Below, piece after piece: positions 7,398 to 15,600 of a stretch of 19,648 bases of DNA. The DNA comes from CAYTNY01 sp964439215 (GTDB taxonomy: Bacteria > Oederibacteriota > PGYV01 > CAYTNY01): positions 1 through 19,648 of the forward strand of contig CAYTNY010000039.1 of assembly GCA_964439215.1 (NCBI GenBank), in the 5' to 3' direction. The notes under the pieces are model-generated. The model saw only the letters and a list, made by a program, of their open reading frames with translations. It was not told the DNA's origin and ran no database searches. Position numbers and translations under genes: made by a program. How positions within the stretch are numbered: the stretch's first letter is position 1; each line of letters opens with the position of its first letter.

Positions 7398-7951
7398 AAA
7401 AGATATTTTTTTTAATCAGCAGTCTGAAATATGCCCTGAAGCATAAAGAGGCGTCCCGGGCCTGTGGTGTATTGGCCGCTGTGATGTTTTTGACAGCTGC
7501 GGTGTTTTTATTCTGGCGGCTGCCGGCGGAAATCCGGTATAAATCGGTTTGTTCCGAAATAAACAAAATTAACCGGCAGCGGGCCGGAAACGTACAGGCG
7601 CGGGAGATATATGAGAAATTTAATAAAGCTCTTTTTACGGCTGATTTTATAGAAGATGGAATGAGTAAAAAAACAGGAGAAGCGGCGCTGTTCGGAAAAA
7701 TAATACGAACAGGGAAAAAGTACGGACTTAAAATCCGCATAGAAGCACCGGTTGAAGATTCCGCGGCCGGAGGCGCCTGTATAAATAGGGAAATAGGAGT
7801 TTCGGGGGAATATTCATCAGTGAGAAAGTTTATAGTTGATTTGAGAAATATGAAACCTGCGGCTGTCATAGACAGGCTGGTTATGGAGAGGGGCCGTGAG
7901 GGTGTGCGGGCGGTAATTTCCGCAAAAATATATAGAGGGGGCGGGCGGTGA
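7394..7951 (+). CDS. PilO/GspM-like inner-membrane protein
   Basis: A 185-residue protein with one transmembrane helix near residues 26-43 (VLAAVMFLTAAVFLFWRL), a coiled-coil-like linker, and a C-terminal periplasmic segment. That segment has the PilO/GspM pattern IGVSGEYSSVRKFIVDLRNM (a strand-helix unit of a ferredoxin-like fold). The start is set at the ATG at 7394, with AGGAG at 7384-7388, rather than the in-frame ATG at 7334 inside the PilN-like gene. The stop overlaps the GTG of the next gene. It probably forms heterodimers with the PilN-like protein. Sequence similarity in this family is weak, so gene order carries much of the call. Confidence 0.72.
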   Translation: MKKIFFLISSLKYALKHKEASRACGVLAAVMFLTAAVFLFWRLPAEIRYKSVCSEINKINRQRAGNVQAREIYEKFNKALFTADFIEDGMSKKTGEAALFGKIIRTGKKYGLKIRIEAPVEDSAAGGACINREIGVSGEYSSVRKFIVDLRNMKPAAVIDRLVMERGREGVRAVISAKIYRGGGR

Positions 7952-8436
7952 ATCAGGGGAAACGTCTGAAAATATTGATTCTGGCAGCCGCGGTGCTGCT
8001 GGTGCTGAATATTGTAAAAGCAGTATTGACTGCGGAAAAAAAAGAGGCCGGTTTCGGTGCGGGACAGGGTCTGGTTATAGATTTTCCGGATATTCCGGGC
8101 AAAGATATGAAAAAAGTGCACAGGGATATTTTTTGGGAGCAGAAGAATGTTTATGAAAAGAAAAGGGCTGCCACTGAAAAAAACCTGGCAAAACCGGAAG
8201 TTGTAAGGATCCCGGTATCTGAAGAAACCGGCGATGATGAAATAAAACTGCTGGGAGTGGTTCTCAGAGACGGTATGAAATACGCTTTTGTCGCGGAGGG
8301 CGGAAGGGTTTTTACGCTTTGTTCGCAAGGATGCTCTGATAACAGGTTCCGGGTGATAAGTATAATGCCTGAGAAAGTGGAAGTTGTGGACCTGAAAACA
8401 AATATGGCAAAAACATTTATGCTGAGGAGGCGGTAG
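7948..8436 (+). CDS. PilP/GspC-like periplasmic connector
   Basis: A 162-residue bitopic protein: N-terminal helix 8-27 (KILILAAAVLLVLNIVKAVL), an extended linker (about 30-95), then a small beta domain. The domain pattern is IKLLGVVLRDGMKYAFVAEG, then VFTL, then FRVISIMPEKVEVVDLKTN. This is the layout of the GspC HR domain and of PilP, which dock onto the N-terminal domains of the secretin. The GTG start (7948) overlaps the previous TGA and has GAGGGG about 7 bases upstream. The gene ends directly before gspD. No PDZ domain is present, unlike longer GspC proteins. This again gives the machine a pilus-like flavour. Confidence 0.78.
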   Translation: MNQGKRLKILILAAAVLLVLNIVKAVLTAEKKEAGFGAGQGLVIDFPDIPGKDMKKVHRDIFWEQKNVYEKKRAATEKNLAKPEVVRIPVSEETGDDEIKLLGVVLRDGMKYAFVAEGGRVFTLCSQGCSDNRFRVISIMPEKVEVVDLKTNMAKTFMLRRR

Positions 8437-10704
8437 ATGAAGAATACGGGTTCTATATTAAAAGCGGGGATATACGCGGCTGCGGCTGTGCTGATTTTGT
8501 TTTGCGGCTGTGCGGGGCTGTCTGTTTACCGTGCGGAGGCATATGTACAAAATGAGGAATGGATAAAGGCGGTGATGGAATACAGGAGAATAGTATCGCA
8601 GGAGCCGGGCAACATTGAAGCGAAAATGGCGCTGAAAAAAACAGAGTTTGCCGCATCTGATTTTTTTTATAAAGAAGGTATGAGGTTTAGGGAGGAAAAC
8701 AATACAATCCAGGCAATGGCGGCTTTTCAGCAGGGGCTGCTTGCAATGCCGGGCGATGAGAGGCTTGCGCGGGCGCTTGCGCGGTGCCATGCCGTGAGGG
8801 AGGCGGACCGCCTTTATACACACGCTTATAACCTGTATAAAAATGGAAGTTTTAGTGATGCCCGGAGCGTGCTGGTAAAAGCGCTGGAGGTATGCCCGGG
8901 GCACAAACTCTCGGAAAAAGGATTCGCGAAAATATCAAAAGAAGCGGGTCTTGCGTCGGGGCTTGTTCTATCTTCGGACAGCCCTGTTACAATGAATTTT
9001 AAAAAAACAAACCTGCGGGAGGCATTTGATTTTCTTGAAAAGTCATTTGGTGTTAATGTTATTTTTGATAAGGATGTAAAAGCCGTTCCTGTTGATCTTT
9101 TTGCCGAGGACATAACCTTTGAGCAGGCGCTTGATCTTTTGCTTTTGACGTCATCTAATTTTTACAAACGTATAGGGCCCAATACCATACTGGTCGCGCC
9201 GGATATACAGGCAAAGAGAAATCACTATGAAGACCTTATTATCAGGACGTTTCAGTTGAATGTGTCCAAAGCCGGCGAAACGGCCGAAATTCTTAAAAAT
9301 GTTCTGAATATCAGAAGAATTACCGTTAATGACCGTATAAATACGGTGACGATCCGCGATACGGAAGAGGTGCTGAGTCTTGCGGAAAAACTGATTGCCG
9401 CTAATGACAGGAAGCCCGCTGAAATCCTGTTTGACGTGGAGATAATAGAAATCAACAGGACAAAAGCCGATCAGCTTGGGCTTAATTACGGAGTTCGGTT
9501 CAGCGCTGTGTTTCCTTCTATACAGGCAGAGAATCTGATAAGCACGCCGTTTCTTGACATTCTCAAACAGGGAACCATAACACTTCCATCGCAGCTTTTT
9601 AATATCTACAAACAGGATGTTGACGCAAAAATGCTGGCAAATCCGAAAATAAGGGTGCTTGACGGCAGACCCGCGAGAATACATATAGGGGACAGAGTGC
9701 CGCTGCGGTCATCAACAATACAGGATGCAACCGGGCAGGTGCGCATCACATATGAGTATAGGGATATAGGTATAAGGCTTCAGGTGACTCCTAAAGTGAA
9801 TTTTGACAGAACGGTTTTTGTTGAGCTGGGGCTTGAAGTCAGTACGCTTGGTTCAAATCTGGGAACTCAGGCTGAACCTGCTTATTCCATAGGGACAAGG
9901 GACGCAACAACCACTATGCTGCTGAAAGACGGTGAAACCGCGGTTTTGGGAGGGCTTATACGGGATGAAGAACGGGTTAACAGGCTTAAAATCCCCGGAC
10001 TCGGCAGTATACCTGTAATAGGAGAGCTTTTTACGACGTCTGTGGACGCATCGGTTGCAAAAACAGAGGTGCTTCTTACGATAACCCCCCGCATTGTCAG
10101 AGGCTGGGATTATATTGAAAGCAGCGCCGGGAAAATTTATTCAGGAACGGAAACAAGGCTTTCCGGAAAACCTGATTTTTTATCACTGGAAAAAAGAGCG
10201 GATGGGCAAAACACGCCTGTTATAGCGGTCAATAAAATACAGGGCGCCGGCGGAGCGGATTTTCTCGGTGGTGAAACGGCTCCGCTTTTACGCGGAAGCG
10301 GAGAAGAGCCTGTTTTTTCTTTTTCGGATCCGCAGTATAACCTTACGCTGAACAGGGAGGGGGAAATATTAATAAAAGGGAGAAACTTAAACAGTTTGGA
10401 TTCTGTACCTCTTTCTATAGCATTTAACCCGAAGTTTGTCAGGCCTGCGGGAGCCCGTGCATTATCCGGCGCGGTTGAAAATTTTAAATATGACGACAGC
10501 CGGGCAGACAGCGGGATTGTGGAGGTTACTTTTGATTTTAACAGGGACAAGGCCGCAGGAGGCGCGGAAAATCTGGCGGTGTTAAAGGTAAAAGGCGTGG
10601 ATCCGGGAATATCATATCTTGTTTTCCTTGATACCGCGCTGAAAAACGAGGAGGGTGCGGCTGTTAATGCGAAAAAAGAAGCATCAAGGATTGTTGTTAA
10701 ATAA
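8437..10704 (+). CDS. gspD: Secretin GspD with N-terminal TPR and C-terminal cohesin-like domain
   Basis: A 755-residue outer-membrane channel. The hydrophobic leader ends in LFCGC, a probable lipobox with Cys25, so it may be a self-piloting lipoprotein. Residues about 27-165 look like TPR repeats (AVMEYRRIVSQEPGNIEAKM, AMAAFQQGLLAMPGDERLA, NLYKNGSFSDARSVLVKALE). An STN-type N0 domain follows (about 185-260, LREAFDFLEKSFGVNVIFD), then one secretin N-domain (about 268-350, INTVTIRDT). The secretin core is about 370-570, with the signature VLGGLIRDEERVNRLKIPGL from residue 503. Residues about 624-755 resemble a cohesin-type beta-sandwich (LTLNREGEILIKGRNL, VPLSIAFNPKFV). GAGGAGG (8424-8430) precedes the ATG, and the gene abuts the previous stop. 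It has fewer N-domains than classical GspD. Confidence 0.93.
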   Translation: MKNTGSILKAGIYAAAAVLILFCGCAGLSVYRAEAYVQNEEWIKAVMEYRRIVSQEPGNIEAKMALKKTEFAASDFFYKEGMRFREENNTIQAMAAFQQGLLAMPGDERLARALARCHAVREADRLYTHAYNLYKNGSFSDARSVLVKALEVCPGHKLSEKGFAKISKEAGLASGLVLSSDSPVTMNFKKTNLREAFDFLEKSFGVNVIFDKDVKAVPVDLFAEDITFEQALDLLLLTSSNFYKRIGPNTILVAPDIQAKRNHYEDLIIRTFQLNVSKAGETAEILKNVLNIRRITVNDRINTVTIRDTEEVLSLAEKLIAANDRKPAEILFDVEIIEINRTKADQLGLNYGVRFSAVFPSIQAENLISTPFLDILKQGTITLPSQLFNIYKQDVDAKMLANPKIRVLDGRPARIHIGDRVPLRSSTIQDATGQVRITYEYRDIGIRLQVTPKVNFDRTVFVELGLEVSTLGSNLGTQAEPAYSIGTRDATTTMLLKDGETAVLGGLIRDEERVNRLKIPGLGSIPVIGELFTTSVDASVAKTEVLLTITPRIVRGWDYIESSAGKIYSGTETRLSGKPDFLSLEKRADGQNTPVIAVNKIQGAGGADFLGGETAPLLRGSGEEPVFSFSDPQYNLTLNREGEILIKGRNLNSLDSVPLSIAFNPKFVRPAGARALSGAVENFKYDDSRADSGIVEVTFDFNRDKAAGGAENLAVLKVKGVDPGISYLVFLDTALKNEEGAAVNAKKEASRIVVK

Positions 10705-11173
10705 CAGAGGCGTTACTCTTATAGAGCTTCTTGTATCTATGGCGGTGCTTGCCGTGCTCGCTGCCGCTGCCGCTCCGTACGCGGAGATAATGGTTAAGAG
10801 AGAAAAGGAGCTGCAGCTGAGAGCGGGTTTGAGGGAGATAAGAACGGCTATAGACCGTTTTCATAATGACTGGGAAAAAGGAAAAATTTCAAAACTTTAC
10901 AGTATCGCAAGCAGCGACGGTTATCCGCTGAGCCTTGAGATTCTTGTTGAGGGTGCAAAGAAGACAGGCGCCGCGGGCGGAAAGATAAAATATCTGCGCA
11001 GGATACCGTCCGATCCGTTCGCGCGAAAAGCAATGACGCTGTCCGGAGCCTGGGGCGTCCGGCCTTACAGGGATGAAACCGCGGGTTTTGGCGGAGGGGA
11101 TCGTGATGTTTATGATGTATATTCTTTGAGCGGAGGAAGGGCCATTGATGGGACTTATTACAGGGACTGGTGA
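10667..11173 (+). CDS. Pseudopilin with Val at +1
   Basis: A 168-residue prepilin-like protein. The class III leader ends in NNRG, followed by VTLIELLVSMAVLAVLAA: cleavage after Gly by a prepilin peptidase, Val at +1, Glu at +5, then the hydrophobic helix. The globular part contains DRFHNDW, KYLRRIPSDPFA and DVYDVYSLSGG, as in GspG-like minor pseudopilins, and ends in YYRDW. The ATG at 10667 lies inside the end of gspD, 11 bases after GAGGAGGG. A GTG at 10655 is a less likely alternative because it overlaps that site. Val+1 in place of Phe/Met is less usual but is accepted by some prepilin peptidases. Confidence 0.85.
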   Translation: MRKKKHQGLLLNNRGVTLIELLVSMAVLAVLAAAAAPYAEIMVKREKELQLRAGLREIRTAIDRFHNDWEKGKISKLYSIASSDGYPLSLEILVEGAKKTGAAGGKIKYLRRIPSDPFARKAMTLSGAWGVRPYRDETAGFGGGDRDVYDVYSLSGGRAIDGTYYRDW

Positions 11174-11537
11174 TAAAAGAGAGAAGGGTTTTACGCTGGT
11201 GGAACTTCTTGTTGTGCTTGCTGTGGTGGTTCTTCTTGCGGGCCTTGCGGCTCCCGCGGTGCATACGTCAATAAAAAAAGCAGAGGAATCAGTTCTGAAA
11301 AAAAATCTTCAGGTGCTGAGAAAGGCACTTGATGATTATTATGCGGACAGGGGCAGATATCCCGCGGTTATAGAGGAGCTTGCTGAAAAAAAATATATAA
11401 GAAAAATACCCGAAGACCCGGTTACCGGAAGTATTTCGACATGGATACTGCTGGAAAGCCCTGAAGGCGGTATTTATGATATAAGAAGCGGTGCGTATGA
11501 AAAATCAATGGAAGGGGATGATTATTATGACTGGTAA
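11148..11537 (+). CDS. GspG-like pseudopilin, short form
   Basis: A 129-residue prepilin-like protein. The short leader ends KREKG, followed by FTLVELLVVLAVVVLLAG with Phe+1 and Glu+5. The body has LRKALDDYYADRGRYPAVIE, YIRKIPEDPVTG and IYDIRSG, the GspG core pattern, and it ends in DDYYDW, echoing the end of the preceding pseudopilin. It overlaps the preceding gene by 26 bases. The ATG at 11148 follows GGAGG (11132-11136) and AAGGG. It is probably a minor pseudopilin related by duplication to its neighbours. Confidence 0.86.
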   Translation: MGLITGTGDKREKGFTLVELLVVLAVVVLLAGLAAPAVHTSIKKAEESVLKKNLQVLRKALDDYYADRGRYPAVIEELAEKKYIRKIPEDPVTGSISTWILLESPEGGIYDIRSGAYEKSMEGDDYYDW

Positions 11538-11955
11538 AAATCCGGCCCGCCGGATAAAAAAAGGCGGGTTTACACTCATTGAAATGCTGGTTGTGCTGGC
11601 GATAATCGCGCTTTTGGCTTCGCTTGCCGGGCCGGCTGTTTTTAAAAAACTCGGCCCCGCGAAACGGTCCATAGCAGAGGCGCAGATGAAAATGTTTTCA
11701 GAAGCGCTGGACAGTTATTATATTGATACCGGCAGGTATCCTACGGCTTATGAAGGCCTGGAAACACTTGTGTCCAGGCCTGCCGGAGCAAAAGGCTGGA
11801 AAGGGCCTTATCTGAGAAAACAGGTGCCTGTTGATCCGTGGGGCAGTCCTTATGTTTACAGAACAACGGGTGACGGGGGTTTTGAGATTATTTCCTTTGG
11901 AGCGGACGGTATCGAGGGAGGAGAAGGTGAAAACAGGGATGTTTACGGCAGGTAA
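11527..11955 (+). CDS. gspG: Major pseudopilin GspG
   Basis: A 142-residue protein with the full GspG pattern. Leader MTGKNPARRIKKGG, then FTLIEMLVVLAIIALLASLA (Phe+1, Glu+5). Next come ALDSYYIDTGRYPTAYEGLE, LVSRPAGAKGWKGPYL and VPVDPWGSPYVYR. It ends with ISFGADGIEGGEGENRDV, the calcium-binding C-terminal loop that stabilises GspG. It is expected to be the main subunit of the periplasmic pseudopilus. The ATG at 11527 is chosen because AAGGGG (11512-11517) lies 9 bases upstream; earlier in-frame starts at 11491, 11497 and 11518 are possible. It overlaps the previous gene by 11 bases and the next by 29. Confidence 0.93.
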   Translation: MTGKNPARRIKKGGFTLIEMLVVLAIIALLASLAGPAVFKKLGPAKRSIAEAQMKMFSEALDSYYIDTGRYPTAYEGLETLVSRPAGAKGWKGPYLRKQVPVDPWGSPYVYRTTGDGGFEIISFGADGIEGGEGENRDVYGR

Positions 11956-12409
11956 TACTGTAAGAGGGAACCGGGGGTTTTCTTACCTTGTATTTTTGAT
12001 TGCGGCGGCGGTTATCTGTGTTATAACAGCGGGCGCGGGTATGGTGTTTGTTTCGCGTGTGGTAAAGGCGGAAAACGAACAGGAACTCATCTTCCGGGGG
12101 CTTGCGTACAAAAAGGGTATAGAGAGTTATTACAATGCGGCTGCCGGCAGAAAAAAATATCCGGAATCACTTGATGAACTTGTGAATGACCGCAGATTTT
12201 TTTCAGGAAGGCATATAAGAAAACTTTATACAGATCCTTTTGACAGTGGGGAGGGGTGGCTGCTCATCCGTTCGGAGCACGGTGGAATTAAAGGAGTCGT
12301 TTCGCGTTCAAAAGAGGAATCTTTAAAGCGGGCCGGATTTCCTGATGAGCTGAAAGAATTTGAAGATGCGCGGAGTTATTCTGAATGGGTTTTTGTTTAT
12401 GAGCCGTGA
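11927..12409 (+). CDS. Pseudopilin lacking Glu+5 (possible tip subunit)
   Basis: A 160-residue prepilin-like protein. The leader ends GNRG, followed by FSYLVFLIAAAVICVITAGA. Phe is at +1, but Val replaces the conserved Glu at +5. Loss of Glu+5 is the hallmark of GspK, the tip pseudopilin, although this protein is much shorter than GspK and lacks its alpha domain. The rest (YKKGIESYYNAAAGRKKYPE, LDELVNDRRF, RKLYTDPF) resembles GspG-like bodies. The start is a GTG at 11927, 5 bases after GGAGG (11917-11921). The ATG at 11939 (MFTAGN...) is an alternative with poorer spacing. This is the last gene of the secretion cluster; 237 bases without a T2SS gene follow. Confidence 0.78.
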   Translation: MKTGMFTAGNTVRGNRGFSYLVFLIAAAVICVITAGAGMVFVSRVVKAENEQELIFRGLAYKKGIESYYNAAAGRKKYPESLDELVNDRRFFSGRHIRKLYTDPFDSGEGWLLIRSEHGGIKGVVSRSKEESLKRAGFPDELKEFEDARSYSEWVFVYEP

Positions 12410-12426
12410 CAGGACAGAAAAATATA

Positions 12427-12447
12427 AAAACCCGAAATCCGTGTTTT
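12427..12447 (+). terminator. Weak hairpin after the pseudopilin genes
   Basis: AAAACCCG (12427-12434) and CGTGTTTT (12440-12447) pair at 7 of 8 positions around a 5-base loop, 18 bases after the stop at 12409. The stem is weak and the T-run is part of the stem, so intrinsic termination is only possible. The right arm merges with the repeated upstream element. Confidence 0.22.
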
Positions 12448-12480
12448 ATGTCTCATGTCAAAACCAGTCACCCTTTAAAA
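12445..12480 (+). promoter_or_regulatory. Third copy of the GTCTCA-GTCAAA upstream element
   Basis: TTTATGTCTCATGTCAAAAC, then CAGTCACC and TTTAAAA. It aligns with the copy at 1902-1937 (TTTTATGTCTCAAGTCAAAC, then CCTGTCAC and TTTTAAAA) over about 36 bases with few differences. It lies about 60 bases before the -35 hexamer of the SpvB-like gene. The arrangement of element, AT-rich spacer and sigma-70 promoter is the same as in front of the RAYT/T2SS cluster. The end overlaps a short hairpin, ACCCTTT (12470-12476) with AAAGGGT (12481-12487). Confidence 0.55.
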
Positions 12481-12538
12481 AAAGGGTATAAAAATATAAG
12501 AGATTTAAATTTACATAGTATCTGCATCTTTTTGTTAA

Positions 12539-12566
12539 TTGACACGGAAATTTTTGAGATTATAAT
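12539..12566 (+). promoter_or_regulatory. Near-perfect sigma-70 promoter for the SpvB-like gene
   Basis: TTGACA (12539-12544), a 16-base spacer (12545-12560) and TATAAT (12561-12566): both hexamers match consensus exactly. The 50 bases upstream are very AT-rich, like an UP element. It points to the giant gene that starts 80 bases downstream, so the putative substrate can be transcribed independently of the secretion cluster. Confidence 0.75.
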
Positions 12567-12599
12567 TAAAACAAAAGATAAAAAGGGCGATGCTGAGTA

Positions 12600-12650
12600 A
12601 TGGAAATTCCGGAAGATATTAAGAATCATTATTTGGGAGGGCGGGTATGA
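12600..12650 (+). CDS. Possible 16-codon leader ORF overlapping the giant gene
   Basis: ATG at 12600 opens MEIPEDIKNHYLGGRV, and its TGA (12648-12650) overlaps the ATG of the giant gene as ATGA. The ribosome site of the giant gene (GGGAGG, 12635-12640) lies inside this frame. Translation of the leader could therefore open or block that site. Its own ribosome site is poor (AAAAGGG about 12 bases upstream). It could be chance; no homology is claimed. Confidence 0.25.
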   Translation: MEIPEDIKNHYLGGRV

Positions 12651-15600
12651 ACGTAAAAACAATGGGTGTAAAAAATCTGCGCGTTATAATTATGTCCGGT
12701 GCGATGTGTTTATGCGCTGCGGTGTTTGGGGTTATGGTTTATGCCGCATTTGGCGCGTGGGCAGTAAAAGACAATCTGCGTTTACAGATAGCCGGGGTTA
12801 CAGTCTCGGCGCAGGCGGGCCTTCCCGATGAAGTGAAAGAATTGGAGTCCGAAACCTGCATGTCGGTGTTTGACAGGGATACGGGCACGCATTATACAGC
12901 ATATGGGAAAAGTATTCTTGATGTTGCGTTTGGGGCAGAGGAAAAGGTTTCGGGTATGAAGGTATACGGAGCTTCACCTTATATTATAACCGCCGCAGAA
13001 CCAAAAGGAGAATCCGGCGGCGCAAATATTCCGGGGCTTGTAAAAATAGATTTGTCGGAGCTTGAGGAGGGATGGCATTATTTTGAGGCATCATCGCCTG
13101 TCAACACATCAGGCATAAGGCTGAAATTGGAGCCGAAACCGGGAGCATCAGCGGATGCAGCGGGAATAGCAGAGATAGAATTCTGGGGAGAAGGAGAAAG
13201 AACAAATGTCAGTCCGGATATGCGGGCGGATATGGCGGAGCGGGGAGAGGCACCGCCTGACGGCAGGGTGTTTGAAGCACAGCCGGGTGAAGGCGAAGTA
13301 ACTGTAAATATAACATCGGAAGGACTCAGGTCAAACAGCGCGGCTTTTACGCTGGAAATAGACGCTATGATATCGGAATTTAAAAGGGCCTGGCTCATAT
13401 ATGAACTGAAAGGGCTTGGCAGCGGTATTTCAGCGGAACGTCTTATAAACGGAAGCGCGGCGCAGGGCGGCTGGCCTATGCCGTCGTCAGAAGAGTGGAG
13501 CCGGCAGATTGAGGAGATAAATCCGGGCTGGCTGAAAAAAGGCAAAAATGAGATAACATTCATACTTCCCGGCGGTTCAGCCGCGGGTTATACCATAAGA
13601 AATCTGAAAGTAGCGGTAGAAGCAGACAATGGAGCGAATGCAGCGGAAAGAGCGCGGTACAGAGGAAAACCTGTTGATCAAGTGCTTGACGGGAGTATAT
13701 CAAGCGTGTGGAATATTTACGGGGAAGCGGATAATCCGGAGCTGGAACTTTATTTTTCCAGGTCCATCCGGGCTGAAAGACTGAATGTATATATAAAAGA
13801 GGCGCCTGCCGGGAGTGTAAGCGTAAAAGGGCTGAGAAACGGAGAATGGTCTGATACGGAAACAACAGTATCCGGAAAAGAGCTGCAGCCCGGATGGAGA
13901 ACCATAGAGTTAAAAACACCTGTTTCACTGGACGGGGTAAAACTCAATTTTAGCGGTGAAAAAGACAGTCAGGGAAAGATAGGGGAAATATCCGCGACAG
14001 GCTCGGGAACAGGCCCTGTATATGGAAAAAACATACGTGTGACTTATCCTGTAAACGGGGAATATTTCGGAAGAGCGGCGTATATAAGAGGTTATCTTGC
14101 TTATACGGACAATGGCTCGGGCCCTGCCAGGCTTATGGCCGGGCCTGCGGAGTCCGGTATGGATAACGGAGCTTTTAATATAAAAACAAGCAAAGAAGAA
14201 ATGGGGTTTGAAAATCAGGCGGATCGGGATGAGTGGGAAGTTGAGCTTACCGCGGTATATCCTGACGGAGAAAGAATTACGGAAACGGTAAAACTGTATG
14301 ACAGCCTTGCGCCGCATTCGTGGAATACCGCGGAAACAGGCGGAGCGTCTGAGGCGGAAGGTGTTTACGGTTTTGGCGTAAAAAAGGGAGGATCAAAAAA
14401 AGTTGCTTTGGAAGGAGCGGAAATAGAAATAAGCGAAGCGGATGAAGCGGCAAACATACAGATGATGCCGCTGAAAGCCGCGGATATTGCGCCGCTTGAT
14501 CCCGGAATGATAAACGTGACAGGCGAACACGCCGGGTTCAGGTTTATGCCGCACGGCGCGCGGTTTGAAAAAAAGATAAAGATAAAGATACCGTATAATA
14601 AAGAACTTATACCGCAGGGGATGAGCGAAAATGAGATAAAGACTTTTTATTTCAATGAGTCGCTTGGCAGATGGATGCCTGTGGAGACAGAGTCGGTGGA
14701 CGGAAAGAACAGCGTTGTTGTGAGTTTGACAGATCATTTTACGGATTTTATTAACGCCACAATAACAGTGCCTGACCACCCGCAGGTAGCGAGTTTTAAT
14801 CCAAACCAGATAAAAGACATAAAAGCCGCTGACCCCGGGGCGGGTATTAATCTTATAGAGCCGCCTTCCGCGAATAACAAGGGAAGCGCAAATATGAGCT
14901 ATCCCATAGAAATCCCGCCGGGCAGGCAGGGGATGCAGCCTCAGATTTCCATTAATTATAATTCTGACGGAGGAAACGGCCTGCTGGGAATAGGCTGGGA
15001 TATGCCTGTACGCGCCATAACGTGCGAAACGCGCTGGGGTGTGCCCAGGTATGACGCGGATAAAGAGACAGAGACCTATCTGCTGGAGGGCGAGATGCTG
15101 TCGCCGCTAGCGCACAGGGCGGATTTTGAGCAGAGGGAGCCGGATAAGGAATTTCATACCCGTATAGAAGGGCAGTTCAGGAGAATAATAAGAAAAGGCA
15201 GCCGTCCGGACAGTTATATATGGGAGGTAACTGAAAAGGACGGGACAAAGCATATATACGGCGATTCCTCGGATGATTTTGTGCTTGATACGGACAGCGG
15301 CGCGAGATTTATGTGGCTCCTTAAGGAGACCGTGGATACCAACGGCAATAACATAAAATATGTTTATGACAGTTTCGGCAGCACCGGCGAACTTTATCTG
15401 AAGGAAATCCGCTATACAGGCCATAATGGCGGGACAGGTCCTTATAAAGTGTTGTTTGATTACGAGGGAAGGCCGGACGCGAGAATAGACGGACGCGGCG
15501 GGTTTAAAAGAGTCACGGATAAAAAGTTAAAGAGTATAGAAGTGAAAAAAGAAGGCGGCCGTGATTCGGGCCTGATACGGAGTTATGTTTTTGAATATGA

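Noticed and set aside
7369..8328. Minus-strand frame of 319 codons across the PilO- and PilP-like genes
   Set aside because: It is antisense to coupled genes of the operon, with no domain and no separate promoter or ribosome site. Long antisense frames arise here from codon bias.
12470..12487. ACCCTTT/AAAGGGT hairpin as a terminator
   Set aside because: No T-run follows on the plus strand; it is better seen as part of the repeated upstream element.
12406..12600. Plus-strand 64-codon frame between the last pseudopilin and the giant gene
   Set aside because: It runs through the repeated element and the consensus promoter, and its composition is that of AT-rich regulatory DNA.
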